Under the pieces are notes generated by a model. It ran no database searches, was not told where the DNA came from, and worked only from the letters and a program-made list of their open reading frames with translations. Position numbers and translations under genes: made by a program. Shown here piece after piece: positions 1 to 11,602 of a DNA stretch of 64,000 bases. Source of the DNA: Porphyra umbilicalis (Eukaryota; Rhodophyta; Bangiophyceae; Bangiales; Bangiaceae); NCBI GenBank assembly GCA_002049455.2, contig KV918767.1, positions 304,256-368,255 on the forward strand, read 5' to 3'. Every line of letters starts with the position of its first letter. Position 1 is the stretch's first letter.

Positions 1-1511
1 CCCCGCCACCCGCGGCGGTACGGCGGCGGCGGCGGGTGCGGCGGGGCGGCGGTGGGGCGCGCGGGGGGGGCCGGGGGGGGTGGGGGGGGTACCCCCGTGC
101 CGTGACCCCCCACAGTGGCCCCGCCGCCCAACGGGGCGCCACGGTCGGCGGCGGGTGCGGCGCGCAGCGTCGGCGCACCGACGGGGGCCCCACCCCCCGA
201 CGCGCGCCGCGTGGGGGCGGGGGGCCCGCCCACCCCCCCGCGTGCGGGGCGTGGCGGCGGGGGGTGCCCCCGCCGCCGCGGCGGGGGGTGGGTGCTGCCA
301 GCCGCCCCATTGCCGCGCCTCAACGGGGCGCCACGGGGGCGCCCCCCCCCCCACCCCGCCCCGGGCGCGGCACCGCCGCGCGCCCACCCCCGCCGGCAGG
401 GGCACCCGCCGCTCGTGAGGGTGGCGCCAGGGGGGGGGAACCCCGCCGGCGCCGGCGGCGCCCGTCTGACCGCGGCCGCCGCCTGCCTGGCGGCCGCTGG
501 CGGCTCCCCCTGCCGCCAGCACCTTGTCGCTCGAGTGCACCCCCCCCCCCCCCCCTACCCCGCGTCATCCTACGGGGCCAAACGCGGGGCGACGCCCGCC
601 GCGGGGGGACCCCCCACGTCCGACACTCGAGACACGAGGCGACGCACACCGCAGGCGGCGGTGCCACCACGCACCGTGGCGGCGGGGGGCGTCGGGGGCG
701 ACACACCCCCCCCGCGACGCGGCGGCGGCGGCGGCGGCGGCAGCAACGGCGGCGGCAGGGGGCGGTGGCGCGTGGCCGTGGCCGCCGCGGCCGGCGGCGG
801 CGCGGCGGCGCGCGGCGCGGCGTCGGGCGCGCCACCCGACCAGCGTCGGTACGGCGGCGCCCCCCCCCCCCCCCCCCCACCCCCCCCGCCATTGGCGGTA
901 CGCGCGGCGCCCCCCCCCCGCCGCGGACGCGGGCGTCGGCAGCGCCGCCGCGTCGGCGGCGGCGCGCACGCCCGCGGGTGGCCGCGTCGGCGGCTGCCGC
1001 GGCGGCGGCCGCCTCCGCCGCCGCCGCAGCCGCCGCGGCAGACGAGGCGGGGGGGTGGCGGCAGCCGCGGGGGGTGGCGGGCGGGGGATGAGGCGCGGAA
1101 ATGGGTGCGCAGCGACGGCAGCGGTGGCCGCCCGCGTTTCGGGGGGGGGCAGAGCGGGAGACGGCAAGACGCGGCGCGGCGCGCCTCGCCGCGCGCCGCG
1201 CGCCGGCGCGCGGCGCCGCGGCGCGTGGCGCCGCCGGTCCGCGGCGGGCGTCGTCGTGCCGCGCGAATCGACGCTGCCGATTGGCCGCGCGGCGGGGAGG
1301 CGCGGCGGGGTGTGCCAGCAGACCCCATTACGGTCGCGCGCGCCGCGTGCCCAGTGCCATAGGCTGGTGGTGGGGGCCCGGCCGGCGCTTCACTCCTCAC
1401 GCCAGCCACGCCGGCGGGGTGGGCTTGGTCCGACCAACTATACAGTACACGGGCGAATCGCCCCGTTTGAACAGAGGGGGGCCGCTTCCCACGCATGCCA
1501 CGTTGCGGGCT
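1..1511. other. GC desert, no gene seen
   Basis: This stretch is dominated by G/C with long C and G runs (for example near 540-556 and 860-890) and CGG/CCG trinucleotide runs. Open frames occur on both strands only because stop codons need A and T. None reads as a recognisable protein: they are Arg/Pro/Ala/Gly strings. The last 100 bases become less GC-rich as the transposon end is approached. Confidence 0.7.
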
Positions 1512-1640
1512 GCATCGTCTGCTTTAGAGGAATTTCTCATCGAGGCCCATCAAGCCCCATCGGCCATCGAGATGTGGTTTCGATGGGGGGTTCAGGCCCC
1601 ATCGACACGCCCCATCGAGGGCACTTCTCGATGAGCCGAA
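1512..1640 (+). repeat. Left terminal inverted repeat and subterminal motif cluster
   Basis: Bases 1512-1533 match 11581-11602 in reverse complement without mismatch. Similarity continues imperfectly for another dozen bases. From 1536 to about 1640 the motif CCCATCGA or close variants recurs about six times in both orientations, including cgatgggg at 1580 and ccccatcga at 1597. Such subterminal repeats are the usual transposase-binding sites of CACTA-type elements. Confidence 0.8.
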
Positions 1641-2106
1641 AGTGCTCGAGCGGGACCTTGCGTCGATGAGGCCCGTTGGAACACACAGGCTCAGCGGCCA
1701 CGCGACCTCTATCACGTGCAACGAGTTCCTGCAACTCTATTGGACCAGCGGATGCGAAGAGACACGGCCTCTGATCCCGCACAGTGCTTACTGTGGCCGC
1801 GGTCTGCTGCCGTCGTTGCCGACAGTCATTCTTGCTTTGGGGAGTAGAAGCCCGACGGAAGCACAGTCGTGCCATCGCGACCTCCAGCCCATCTCTGTTC
1901 TCTCCACTCCAGCGGGCGTACACTGCCGGCGGGCCAGACTGCCAATGACGCGTTTCCCCCGCCTGTGTCAAACTATCTGCATCGCCGCCGAGCACGTGCG
2001 GCAGGGGGCTGGCCGTCGTGCTCGCCGCCCACCCGTCCAACACGTCAATTTACGTCGACGAGAAGGACTACAGATGCAGGTAGATAGCGAGTGGAATGCG
2101 CAATGT

Positions 2107-5100
2107 TTATACGTCCCACGTACAAAAGGCATTAAAAAAGTACCGCATGGCCACGCGCTCCTCCAGAGGAGCACCAACGTCAGCCGGCAGGGCGTCATAC
2201 CCCCTCCGCTCGGCGAGATCCTTGAAGTCTGGTACAATATGGGCCAACCGACGCACGGCGAACATGGGCACCGCGCACAGCGTCACATTGGCGCCTACCT
2301 CGCGCACGTGCCACTGTAGGCGAATGCAGCCGCGCGACACTAAGGGGCACTGCGAGTCGTGCGGCAGAGGCTTAAGGAGGCTCAACAGCCCCCAGTCCCC
2401 GTCGGCGCGACGTACGATGGCGCGCAGCTCACCGAGGCGCGGGGTATTGGGGGAGGCGGGCGCGTGAAAGAGCACCGCGTCGAACCACGGGGCGCCCCGG
2501 TAGTCGGGGTCGGCCCGCACCATCTGCTTGGTCTCGGTGCCGTCATCAAACCGCGCAGAAATGCGATGGCGCTTCACCAACCGCACTCTCACGTCCTCCG
2601 ACACACGCAGTGCAGCCGCCGCGCCGCCCAGGCCCGGTCGCTTTGCAAGCTCCCCGACCGAGATGAGCTCCAGGTGATACGGCTTCTTCATCTTTGAGGG
2701 GGCAGCGCCACGGGTAGAAACACCGCTTCCGCTCCCCCCCTGCACCCCCCCGCGAGCAGAAACGAGAGCGGCCGTCGCGGCCGCCGAAGCTGCTGCCGCG
2801 AGAGCTGCGTCCTCCCTGGTCTTGTCCGCCGCAGCGGCGGCGGCGCCATCGTCGGACGAGTCGTCGTCATCTGCTGCCGCGGCAGCCGCAGCAGCTGCGA
2901 TGCTGGCGGCAGTAGCCGCCGTAGAAGCAGCCGCCGACGCACGAGCGGCGCGCTCGGCCAGCTTGGCACGGTGCGCAGCGACTGCGGCGGCGTCCTCCTT
3001 TTGAAGCTTGGAGAGCTGTGCTCGCGTGCCATGGGACTGCCGCACAAGCTGCTGGGTGAACGTGACCAACGCCCCGTTGGTACGCATGTAGAACGGCTTG
3101 TCCGCTTTATGGCCGCTCTCGTTACTGTCCGTGTTGCAGTTGCGCAAGTTGCCGTGCAGCCGCACAGCTTCGGCGACGTGGCACAAAAGTTTGTGCACCT
3201 TTGTGGAGGTGACTTTGCCGAGGATGGGCGTGATGAACTTGTTGACGAAGTTGGTCGCCTGCTCCCCGAGCGAGATGCCCTCGGCCATCGACATCGGCGC
3301 AGGCACGGAGGAGGTGGCCGACCGGCTCATGCGTGCGTACAACCTGGCGTACTCGGCAAACATAGCCGTGACGGCCACGTCCACAGGGGTGTCCTGCCAC
3401 TGGGCGCGGTAGGCAGCCCAGTCGAAGTGGAAGTTCTTGTCCACCTTGTCCGTCTCCCCATCATCGTCAAAAAGGATGCTCTCGTCGCCCCCCGTTGGAG
3501 CTGCTGTACCGTCCGCAGCTGGTCCGCCGACGACACCCGTGTCGCTCTCTTCGGGTCCCAATGGGGCCCCTCCAGGCGCTGGGCCAAACACTCCCGGGAA
3601 GCAAAACGGAACAAAAGGGGTGGCGTCTCGTTGGCTTTTGGCCGTGAATATTTCCTGCTTTTCTTTCCCGGTGATAAAGTACCTGTAGGAAACAGGGAGG
3701 GCATGCCAGCACACTTCCACGCAAGTCATCGTGCTGAGCCGCGTTAGAAAATGGTGCATAAACAGACGAAGACGCGGCCACAGCTGGGCAGCGGACCGGC
3801 GACCCAGTGCAGCCGCCGCGAGCTTTCCAGCACGTGTGCAGGTGAGAGGGCCTCCTCAAGAGTCATCGTCGGCCGATACCGCCACCGCCATTCGTGGGTT
3901 TGCCACAAGGCGGCACTCCTCCTCACCAGACAGCTGCGTCTCTCCTTCGTTTGAGTCGCCCGTCAGGGCGATGGCGCCCAATGAGTACGCACCGCAAGAG
4001 CGGACGCAGGCACACCAGCAAACAGCGTCGCATATCAGAGTGGACAAACGACACTTACCCTGGTGGGGCCTTGCTTGCCTTGCTGCGTCGCCCGAGCCAC
4101 TGGAAGCGCACGTTGGTCACGCGACGCCCCGCCGTCATGGAGCCCGTCGCGGGCCTCACGCCGTTGCACATAAACGGAAAGACCCGCACCAGCCTCTGGG
4201 TCAGCATGCGGGTCACTCCCAAGTCCATCACCTACAGCGCATTGCAGATGTGTACAGAACAGATAAGGATTCGGAAAGGGCAATGGACTTGTCAGAAAAA
4301 CCTGACACAAGAGAGAGCCCTGCCAGTTGCACCTCGACTCAGAGCCGAGCCAAAAAAGAAGCAAAGGAACTTACGTGGAGAATGTCAAACCCAATCATTT
4401 GGTAGAGAAGCAGGGGCTCGGTGGACAGCCCGGCCACCCCCGCCAAAGCCGGCACAAAGCTCGTGAGACTGCCGACGGCCTCTAGCGCGACTCGTCGTTG
4501 CCGGTGACGTGACCGCCTAAGGTGCTCGGCCGCCTCAATCTGGCCTGCGAGCGAGTCGATCACGCCGCGCTTGGCAGCCGTCACGGCCACAGCCGCACCG
4601 GCCTCTGCCAGCGGCACCATACACGTGCTACACGGAAAGTCGCATTGGCCGGCCTTCAAGGCCAGGACCGCCCGCTCCTCGGGACGGTCGCAGAGGTAGC
4701 AAAGAACCCGTCCAAACACCTTAATCGTACGCCCCTTGTACTGCACGTTCATGCCGGTATGGCTGCACGACGCAAACTCGCGGAACGCCGCGTAGAGCAC
4801 GCGCTGGAGAACGCCGCAGCGGCGTACGCGGCCACGGTCATCGGCGGCAGGCTCCTCCAGCTTTTTGACGATTGGTATGTAGGCGATGGTGATCCACTTC
4901 GCCGCGTCCGTCTCGACGTTAAGAACCCTGATGCGGACGGGGTATAGTTTGTGGGCTGTGAGGATGGCGTGCAACAGGCAGTCAACCAACGAGAGAGTGG
5001 CAGGGCGTTAAGAGTTAGCATCATCCGAGAGACAAGAGTACATAGTGATGCAGAAAGACAGTGCACCCACACGAACACCAAGACGCAGTTGAGACTGGCA

Positions 5101-6317
5101 CGACCGCACGTACCTCCGGACCAAGACAGTTGGCTCGCGTCGCTGAATACGTGCAACGCGATGATGGCGCTATCCTCGCCATTCTTGTCCACAACCTCCT
5201 TCTCGCAGAGCTTGAACGCCTCGCCGTCAAACGGGGTCTCGCGGCTGTTGTCCAGCGGCGCTGGGCCCGACTCGCCGCTCCATCAGCGCACATTGTCGCC
5301 CGCCGCCTTGATCAGCGCCCGCGTCACGCCCAACGCGGAGCGAAAGTAAGCCTGGTACGGCTGTTCCAGCTCGACGAGCGTCACTTTTTTCCACCCGGCC
5401 TCGTTGACGGCCTTGTCAATGTCGTCCTGCAGCGCGTGACGGAAGGCGCCGACGTCGGGGAAGGCGTCGCGCAGCAGCTGGTAGTGTCCTGCGTCCTCAG
5501 GCATTCCCTCTTTCGTCCGGTCCCACACGTCGAGGAACTCATACAGCTTGGCCTGCTCGTTGAGCGACAGGCCCGCGCCGCCCGCCTCGAGCACAAAACG
5601 TTGCAGGGCGCGGAGGCAGAAGGAGTTAAACTTTCCGGTGAGAGGTGTCTTGCGGCGCGCGTCCGCCAACGGCGTCGCCCGCTGCACGTCTTTCAGCTCC
5701 TCATAAAGCACGCGCACGTGCGTCGCAATTGTGGAGTAGACAAACTCTGGCGACGACGCAACGGCATCATCGTCGCTGTCGGCGTGGTCGGTGTTGCCGC
5801 GCAGCGCCGCCTCGTCGATGCGGACACGCGTCAGCTCCATCAGCGCCCGCAACTCGGTTGCAATGGCAGCCATGCCGCTCGGGTCCATCGAGGAGGCGAC
5901 GGGGGGGATGGGGGGGGGGGGCGGGGTCCGTCGAGGAGTGCGGGGGCGGAGTGGGGCCCGCGATGGAACGGGGGGTGGGGAGATGGGGGGCATGCGGAGA
6001 CGCTGGGGTGTCCGTCAAGGCCCGAAGGAGAGTGGGAGTGGGGGGGCGAGGAGGGGTGCCTCGCCGCCACCAGCGTGATTGGCTCCTCCGGCATCGCGGC
6101 GGCCATCGTCCGCAGCAGACGACAATTCGCCACGGACAGCACGCTGCAGCGCCGCTAGATGGGGGGACGGCGGCTGCATGCGCTGGCGGTGCTGGCCATC
6201 CCCCTCGGCGCGCCCGTGCACCGCACGCTGGTGCCGGCGCAGGAAGAGGAGTTCTCGCGTCCGGTACCCACAGATAATACACTCTAGCTGCTGTGCCGAA
6301 AGCGGCACATCCGACAT
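2107..6317 (-). CDS. TNP2/Plavaka-like transposase (spliced)
   Basis: This is the likely transposase that moves the 10 kb element, acting on its terminal repeats in the nucleus. It starts at the ATG at 6317 (MSDVPLSAQQ). A C2H2 zinc finger, C-x2-C-x12-H-x4-H, follows at once. A helical block lies at about 5290-5890 (with FPDVGAFRHALQDDIDKAV). Next is about 5114-5250 with the FSDASQLSWSG motif, whose Asp is probably a catalytic acid. An exon at 4375-4955 starts AHKLYPVRIR and includes the Cys motif CDFPCSTC. An exon at 4059-4231 starts VMDLGV. A C-terminal block runs from about 3850 to the stop at 2107, ending near IVPDF. Clear intron borders are GTACGT at 5113 to AG before 4955 (158 nt), and GTAAGT at 4374 to AG before 4231 (143 nt). 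A further GTAAGT donor lies at 4058. The junctions near 5250-5300, 3850-4058 and 5900-6100 are not resolved. The gene looks largely intact. Confidence 0.72.
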
Positions 6318-8647
6318 GGTGGTGGCAGGCGGCGCCTCCCCTGCGTGCAATAGAAAACAACCAACAAAGAGCCAGCCAAGCGAGCATGACGACCACAGGA
6401 AGGGGATGTGTGCGTCAAGTTAGCGCCGGGCTCAGGTGCTCCACGGCGAGCCTCAAATGCTCTGCCGCACCACCCACATATGGAGCGACGCCGGCCAGGG
6501 GGCCGTCTCGACTGATGGGTATCCGGCCCACCCACCCCCCGCTCTCACCACCTAGGACAGGTGCCCTTACCGTTCGCACAGTTGGGGCCGCCGAGGCGCC
6601 CCTGCTCACATGCGGCACGACCCATGGTGCAAAGCCCGTCCCCATCGCCTGCAATACCGACTCTTGAGGCCCGCGCCACTCAACGAGAAAAGTTGCGGCC
6701 ATGGCACGAGGAGCCCAAGATGCAGGACCCCTCACGTAGCCCTGAGGCCGGAAAGGGGATTGTCAGAGGGGGCCGAAGGGGGATGGGGGGCAAGCCCCCG
6801 CGGGCACACTCACGGCCAGTGCCCCCCACAGGGGCGTCAGGGAGGGTGCGACGTCGAGCAAAGAGCTCTAGACCCATCGGCCGATGGGGCTAACTGAGCA
6901 GACCGGGACTGCAGGGCGTTGGCAACAGCGGGCGTGCAAGGCGAGCGCCGCCGCGACGGACGGTGCCCCCCACAGGGGCGTCAGGGAGGGTGCGACGTCG
7001 AGAAAAGAGCTCGAGACCCATCGGCCGATGGGGCTAACTGAGCAGACGGGGACTGCAGGGCGCTGGCAACAGCGGGCGTGCAAGTCGAGCACCGCCGCGA
7101 CGGCCGGTGCCCGCCACAGGGGCGTCAGGGAGGGTGCGACGTCGAGCAAAGAGCTCGAGACCCATCGGCCGATGGGGCTAACTGAGCAGTCTGGGACTGC
7201 CGGGCGCTGGCAACAGCGGGCGTGCAAGACAAGCACCGCCGCGACGGCCGGGTGCGCGCCCTTCTCCCAAAACGAGATCGGATCGCTCCATATTTGCCCA
7301 ACACCCGAAAATCGTATATTTGCGGCCACAGGTGCTCAACATTCCTGAATTTGATGTAACTGCATGGTGCCAAACCCTTTCCCGTTAAAATACGCCGGGA
7401 CCTGCCCACGGAACAGCAGCATGGACCCACATACGCTTCTGTAGATTTAGTCCCTGGCAGGGTTGGAAGGAGTTTGTGCAGTGATCGCAGTGTATGTATC
7501 GCATTGTACTAGAAGTACGGTCCGAAAAGACACAATCCGGCCAATTTCCACCGTGAGTCTCCGTCCGATGAGATCACGGGCTTGTGGCACCGGCGAGTGT
7601 GTGGCCGCCGCTGCCCAGCAGAACCCGCAACCGCGCCTGCCAGCAACCACCTGGCCGCCCGTGGGTCCCGTCGGTGCCGAGGGACCGACTCCGACGCCGC
7701 CCGTCGCCGTCGCTGAGGTGCCCCGTGACGTGCTTTGCGGCGCCCGGATAGAGTTCCCACGTTGGCTCTGGACACACGCCTGGAACCCGCGCGAGCAATT
7801 TGCGAAGGTAGGGGTTGACAGTGACGCGGGGGTGGCCAAGCGTATCAGCGCCGGAGGACCGAGTCGGCGTGCCGAGTGAGCTTTCTGTTCGGGAGGGGGG
7901 TGGGTGCCTGGGTGCGATGCGGGAGGCGAATCTGAGGGTGGCGTCCCGCTGTAATCCGACGCACGGAGGTGCATGGGCCTCGTTGTCGCGCAGGCGGGGG
8001 GACACCACGAGCGCCAAAGGCGGCCATGCGGGCCAAACCGTCTGGGCGACCCGTTGACACGTCCGTGCGTCGCTTTGCTCCCGCCTTTTCCGCCGGTGGC
8101 TTAGAGCTGACGGCGCTCCTCCGTCTCCCGCCACACGACCTTTGATCGGCTGCCCGTGTCTGCTTCTCCCCGCCCTTCTCTTTGCGCGCCTTTTTCCCCC
8201 ACCCACCCCGCGCGCGCGCGCCGCACCTCCCACACCCCCCCCCGGTGCTAGCAACGTCTTCTCACATGGCACGTTGAGGTGTTTGCAGGACCCGTCACCA
8301 GCGCGCACGACGGCGGGCGGCGCTTGGATGGGCGCGCGCCTCACGCCCGCCCCGCCACGCGCCCGGGCGGGGGCGCCGTGCGGGTACTGCTGCTGCCGTC
8401 GCTCAGGACCTGGGTGGTACAGCGGGGGCGGGGTGGACGGCCTATTTAATGGCTGTCCGACGTCCAACCTTGGCGCTGGTCTGCACAATGGACACCACCA
8501 CCCCCACCCGACCACTCCATTTGCCCACCCCCCCGACGACTGCGGCTCGCCTTGTCTGCCTCTTTATCCCCTGCCGCAACGTTCCCCCGCCCTTGTGGCG
8601 GCTCGCCCCCAACACCCGCCCACCACGCCGCCGGCAACCGGTGCGGT
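6318..8647. promoter_or_regulatory. Divergent intergenic spacer of the transposon
   Basis: This 2.3 kb lies between the two divergently transcribed transposon genes, so it must hold both promoters. It contains the three 144-bp palindromic repeats (6811-7250). A less GC-rich stretch at 7260-7520 includes tatttgcgg-type AT-richer sequence. I see no convincing coding region: open frames across the repeats merely repeat a 48-residue unit because 144 is divisible by three. Confidence 0.5.
6811..7250 (+). repeat. Three tandem 144-bp units, each with a 16-bp palindrome
   Basis: The segment gacccatcgg recurs at 6871, 7015 and 7159, giving an exact 144-bp period, and the whole unit is over 90 percent conserved by eye. 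Each unit contains the perfect palindrome CCCATCGGCCGATGGG (6873-6888, 7017-7032, 7161-7176). This palindrome is two back-to-back copies of the CCCATCG core that also fills the element ends. The location in the divergent promoter suggests a binding platform for a transposon protein. That role is inference. Confidence 0.85.
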
Positions 8648-11159
8648 ATGGGTGCCGCCCGCATGCAAGTCGTGCCTGTATCGGAGGAGGAGCGGGCGAA
8701 GGCACACGCGGAGGACGACGCCACCCGCAAGGCCGCAAAGGCCATGCAGGCGCGTGCCGAGAAGCGCGCGCGCCGCGGCGGGTCTGCGGCGTCCACGCAC
8801 CCACCCCCTCGCACCGCGAGGAGCGCGACGGTTCTTCCGGGAGTTGCCGCTGTGTCGGCAGGACGGACGACTGCAGCTGTTGCGCAAGCGGTTGTGGCTT
8901 CGGCCACGGGATTTTTTCGTCAACGCCCTGCACCTAGACCTGCTCAAAGTGCTCGTGAGGGCGGTGGCAGCGCGGGCGTCGAGGCTGACGAGGTCTCCGT
9001 GGCCCACTCGGCCCCGGCGGTGCTGGCGTCGACGGAGCCCAGGACTCTTGCCAACGGTGGCGAGTCGCAGTCGGTATACAACCTACCTGCACTGCTGCGG
9101 AAGAGGGGCGACCAGGGCTATGGGACGCCGGCGTCTCCGGGCTACATTCGGCCCGAAACGCCGCCACTATTGGACCCTGTGGTGGCTTCTTTTCTACCCC
9201 CGTCTCGGGCCGGCGTGCCTACGACGGGACCGTGTCGACCGCCACCTCGCCGATCGGACACCTCGTCAAGAGGGCTGTCGGCCGCCATGGGACGCGGTTG
9301 CTTGCCTCCCTTGGTTCGGCGGCCCTCTATCTCCTTTTCCGCACGAGACAGTTCTCCCCCACCCTGCGGTCGGCACGTTGCCTTCGCGTCTCAGCCGGTG
9401 GACGCTGACGCTGGCTTTCCGTCGCCAGCCAAGAAGGCCAAGCCCATGGTGGCAACCGTCGCAAAATCTATTACGGCCAAGGCGAAGCAGACGGCTGCAG
9501 CGGCGGCCAAGAAAGTGGGTGGGCCCGCATCCAAGTCGGGCGGCCAAAAGGCGGCCAAGACATTGAAGACGCTGACGCTGGCGACCTTAACAAAAGCCGT
9601 GCTCGACGCCGCGCGACCAGCGATGGCGCTTGCTTCTCGACAAGGCGCTGGCGCTGGCGGTGCTTCCTCGGAAGGCGACGCCGCCCCCATCGCGTCTGAC
9701 GTGAACGCGGCTCTTGTGCAGGCCATCGTGGACGGTCTGCAGCCAGTGATTTTGGAGGTCGTCGAGACGGCCAACAACGTCGAGCACCTGCGCGGCGACC
9801 TGAGCCGGCTGGCGAAGAAGGTCGAGGTGCAGGGCGTCGGCCACGAGATGACCGCGAGAGCGGTTGTGCAGTTGCGCGACGAGCCGCCGCCTGCGGTCAA
9901 GGAAGAGATGGCAGATAAGCCTGTGTTTGTCGCGGACTGCGATGAGGAGCCCATCGACGTGGAGCTTCTGTCACGTGCAGACAAGAACTACCGCGACATG
10001 GCGGTGGTGCGCACCGAGTTTCGCAAGACGCTCGAGGCAGAGACCGCGCACACCACCACCAGCCGCACTGTCCTCTACGGGCCCGACCGCCTGACGGAAG
10101 TCATGTCAGAGGTGGTGGAGCGCCTGCACAATAGCGATGCCGCAAAGGCCAACACCTACTTGTGCCAACCGACGGTCTTCCCCGTGCGAAACAAGGCCAC
10201 CAAGACGCAAATGGTTAAGGTCCAGAAGCGGATTAATGGGCACGTGTCGCACATGCTCACGGACTTCCGCAAAGTGGGCGCTACCTCCCTTTTGGGAGGT
10301 GCTCCAAATTGACGGGGAGAACATCCAGAAGGAGGAAGCCACCACGTGGCTCGAAAAAGACGAGTTCATGCTGTCGGAGAAGGGGCAGAGAGCGGTGGCG
10401 GCCGCCGCTAAGGGCTTCTTCCGGCGGGCGGGAGCGCACAACCGCATCGTCGAGGGGACCGGGCTCGGGGGGGTGGAGCACGTGTCGATGACCGTGGGGC
10501 ACTTTATGCTCTTGGGAAGCTTTGCGCGGCATGAGCTGATGGTGGCAGCGGGCCTCCGACCGCGCCACCGAGCGGGCAGCGCCGACGGCACGTACAAGTG
10601 GTGGTGCGAGGAGGCGGTGGCCGTGCGTTCGGTCATGCCGTCCGACTCCCGTGTCTTCAACGGAATCAGTATCGTTGACGCCAAGGACCCGCGCCGGTAC
10701 GACATGGTGCTCATCCCGGCCGGCTCGTTTTCGGCCTCGGATTCCAACCCGAGTGGTGGCAGCGACTCGGTCTGGCCGGGCGGTCGTGCACCGTCTGGAC
10801 CACCCCGTCGTCAAGGCGGCCCTGCCGATGGGGGGGCTCCTGCTGGGCCCGCTGACGGGAACAACGGCAGCGCTGCGCTCAACGCAAACTGCGACGACAA
10901 CGGCGATGAGTTTGGGGATGCCGACCTGCTCCCATTCTCGCCCGTCGCCTCCGGGGCGGCGGGGGAGGCAATGTGCGGGGAGATGCAAGGCGTCGACGAT
11001 GAGGGTGACGGTGCGGCCGACGAACAACATGATAGTGATGCGGGGGACGTCGATGACGAGGAAGGGGATGAGGATGGGAGTGGGGATGAGTACGCGACCG
11101 AGGGTGGCGAAGGACGGGACGACGACGTCGGCCTCGACGGCGCGGACCTCATTCTTTGA
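8648..11159 (+). CDS. Transposon accessory protein, function unknown (two frames)
   Basis: I do not recognise this protein. The first in-frame ATG (8648) begins MGAARMQVVPVSEEE. The first frame runs to a TGA at 10310-10312 (554 residues). It is basic and Ala/Lys-rich (KKAKPMVATVAKS, AAAAAKKVGG), then has a helical section with NVEHLRGDLSRLAKKVEV. Reading continues in the +1 frame from about 10290 to 11159, with plausible globular sequence (GENIQKEEATTWLEKDEF, WWCEEAVAVRS) and a strongly acidic tail ending GLDGADLIL. The frame change falls on a 7-bp hairpin (10283-10300), not on a G/C homopolymer. It could be a sequencing indel, a tiny deletion or recoding. Its position opposite the transposase, in the slot where CACTA elements carry a DNA-binding TnpA-like partner, suggests a DNA-binding helper. 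That role is inference. Confidence 0.55.
10283..10300 (+). other. Hairpin at the frame junction of the accessory gene
   Basis: ACCTCCC-TTTT-GGGAGGT forms a perfect 7-bp stem with a four-base loop. It lies ten bases before the stop of the first frame, in the short window where both reading frames are open. Confidence 0.6.
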
Positions 11160-11459
11160 GGCAGCTGTGTACTGCAGTTTAGTGTGACATAGGTTCCATT
11201 TAGTAGTGTGACTCAGGTCCTTTTCTCGGCGCTGCTCAAACGGTGTCCCCCGTCGTAGTGGCAGGTAGAGCGGTGGAACGACGGCGCGCAGAAAAGCAGT
11301 AGTAGCGCACCGCGGGGAACAACAACCGTACTGTTGCGCTCTCTCGCCGGGGCACATCATTGGCTGGTTTAGACATTTAGAACAGCCTTGCCATTGGACG
11401 TTCTCTGGGCGTTGTTCCACATCCGTGATAGTCACGAGTGATCTCACCTGTGCAAGCCT

Positions 11460-11602
11460 TTCGGTCGAGCAAGGAGAAGCTCATCGAGCTCGTTTCTCAT
11501 CGAGATCCGCATCCAGACTGTATCGAGGACCCCTTTCGATGGGGTGTTCGGGCCCCATCGAAACCAGGCCTCGATGGGGCATTCCTCTAAAGCAGACGAT
11601 GC
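11460..11602 (-). repeat. Right terminal inverted repeat and subterminal motif cluster
   Basis: Bases 11581-11602 are the exact reverse complement of 1512-1533. Further inward, several CATCGAG/TCGATGGG motifs occur between 11480 and 11575 (for example tcatcgag at 11481, cgatgggg at 11537, ccccatcg at 11552, tcgatgggg at 11571). This mirrors the left end. Confidence 0.8.

Larger units (their letters stand above)
1512..11602. mobile_element. 10.1 kb TNP2/Plavaka-like (CACTA superfamily) DNA transposon
   Basis: The element is bounded by perfect 22-bp inverted repeats (1512-1533 and 11581-11602), followed inward on both sides by about 120 bp of degenerate subterminal copies of the motif CCCATCGA or its complement. 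It carries a minus-strand multi-exon transposase (2107-6317) and a divergent plus-strand gene (8648-11159), with a repeat-rich spacer between them. The Cys2His2 finger, the block around FSDASQLSW and the block GFDILH-VMDLGV are typical of TNP2-like transposases of the Plavaka branch, as I remember that family. I see no convincing target-site duplication: the flanks are gggct on the left and cggcc on the right. The near-identity of the two ends and the long open frames suggest a fairly recent insertion. The family assignment is from motif recall, not a search. Confidence 0.8.

Noticed and set aside
6868-7348. Repetitive peptide frames across the 144-bp units on both strands
   Set aside because: The period is a multiple of three, so open frames persist on both strands. 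No start context or family likeness.
1512-11602. Polinton-like or virus-like element
   Set aside because: No polymerase, integrase, capsid or packaging genes. The coding content fits a plain cut-and-paste DNA transposon.
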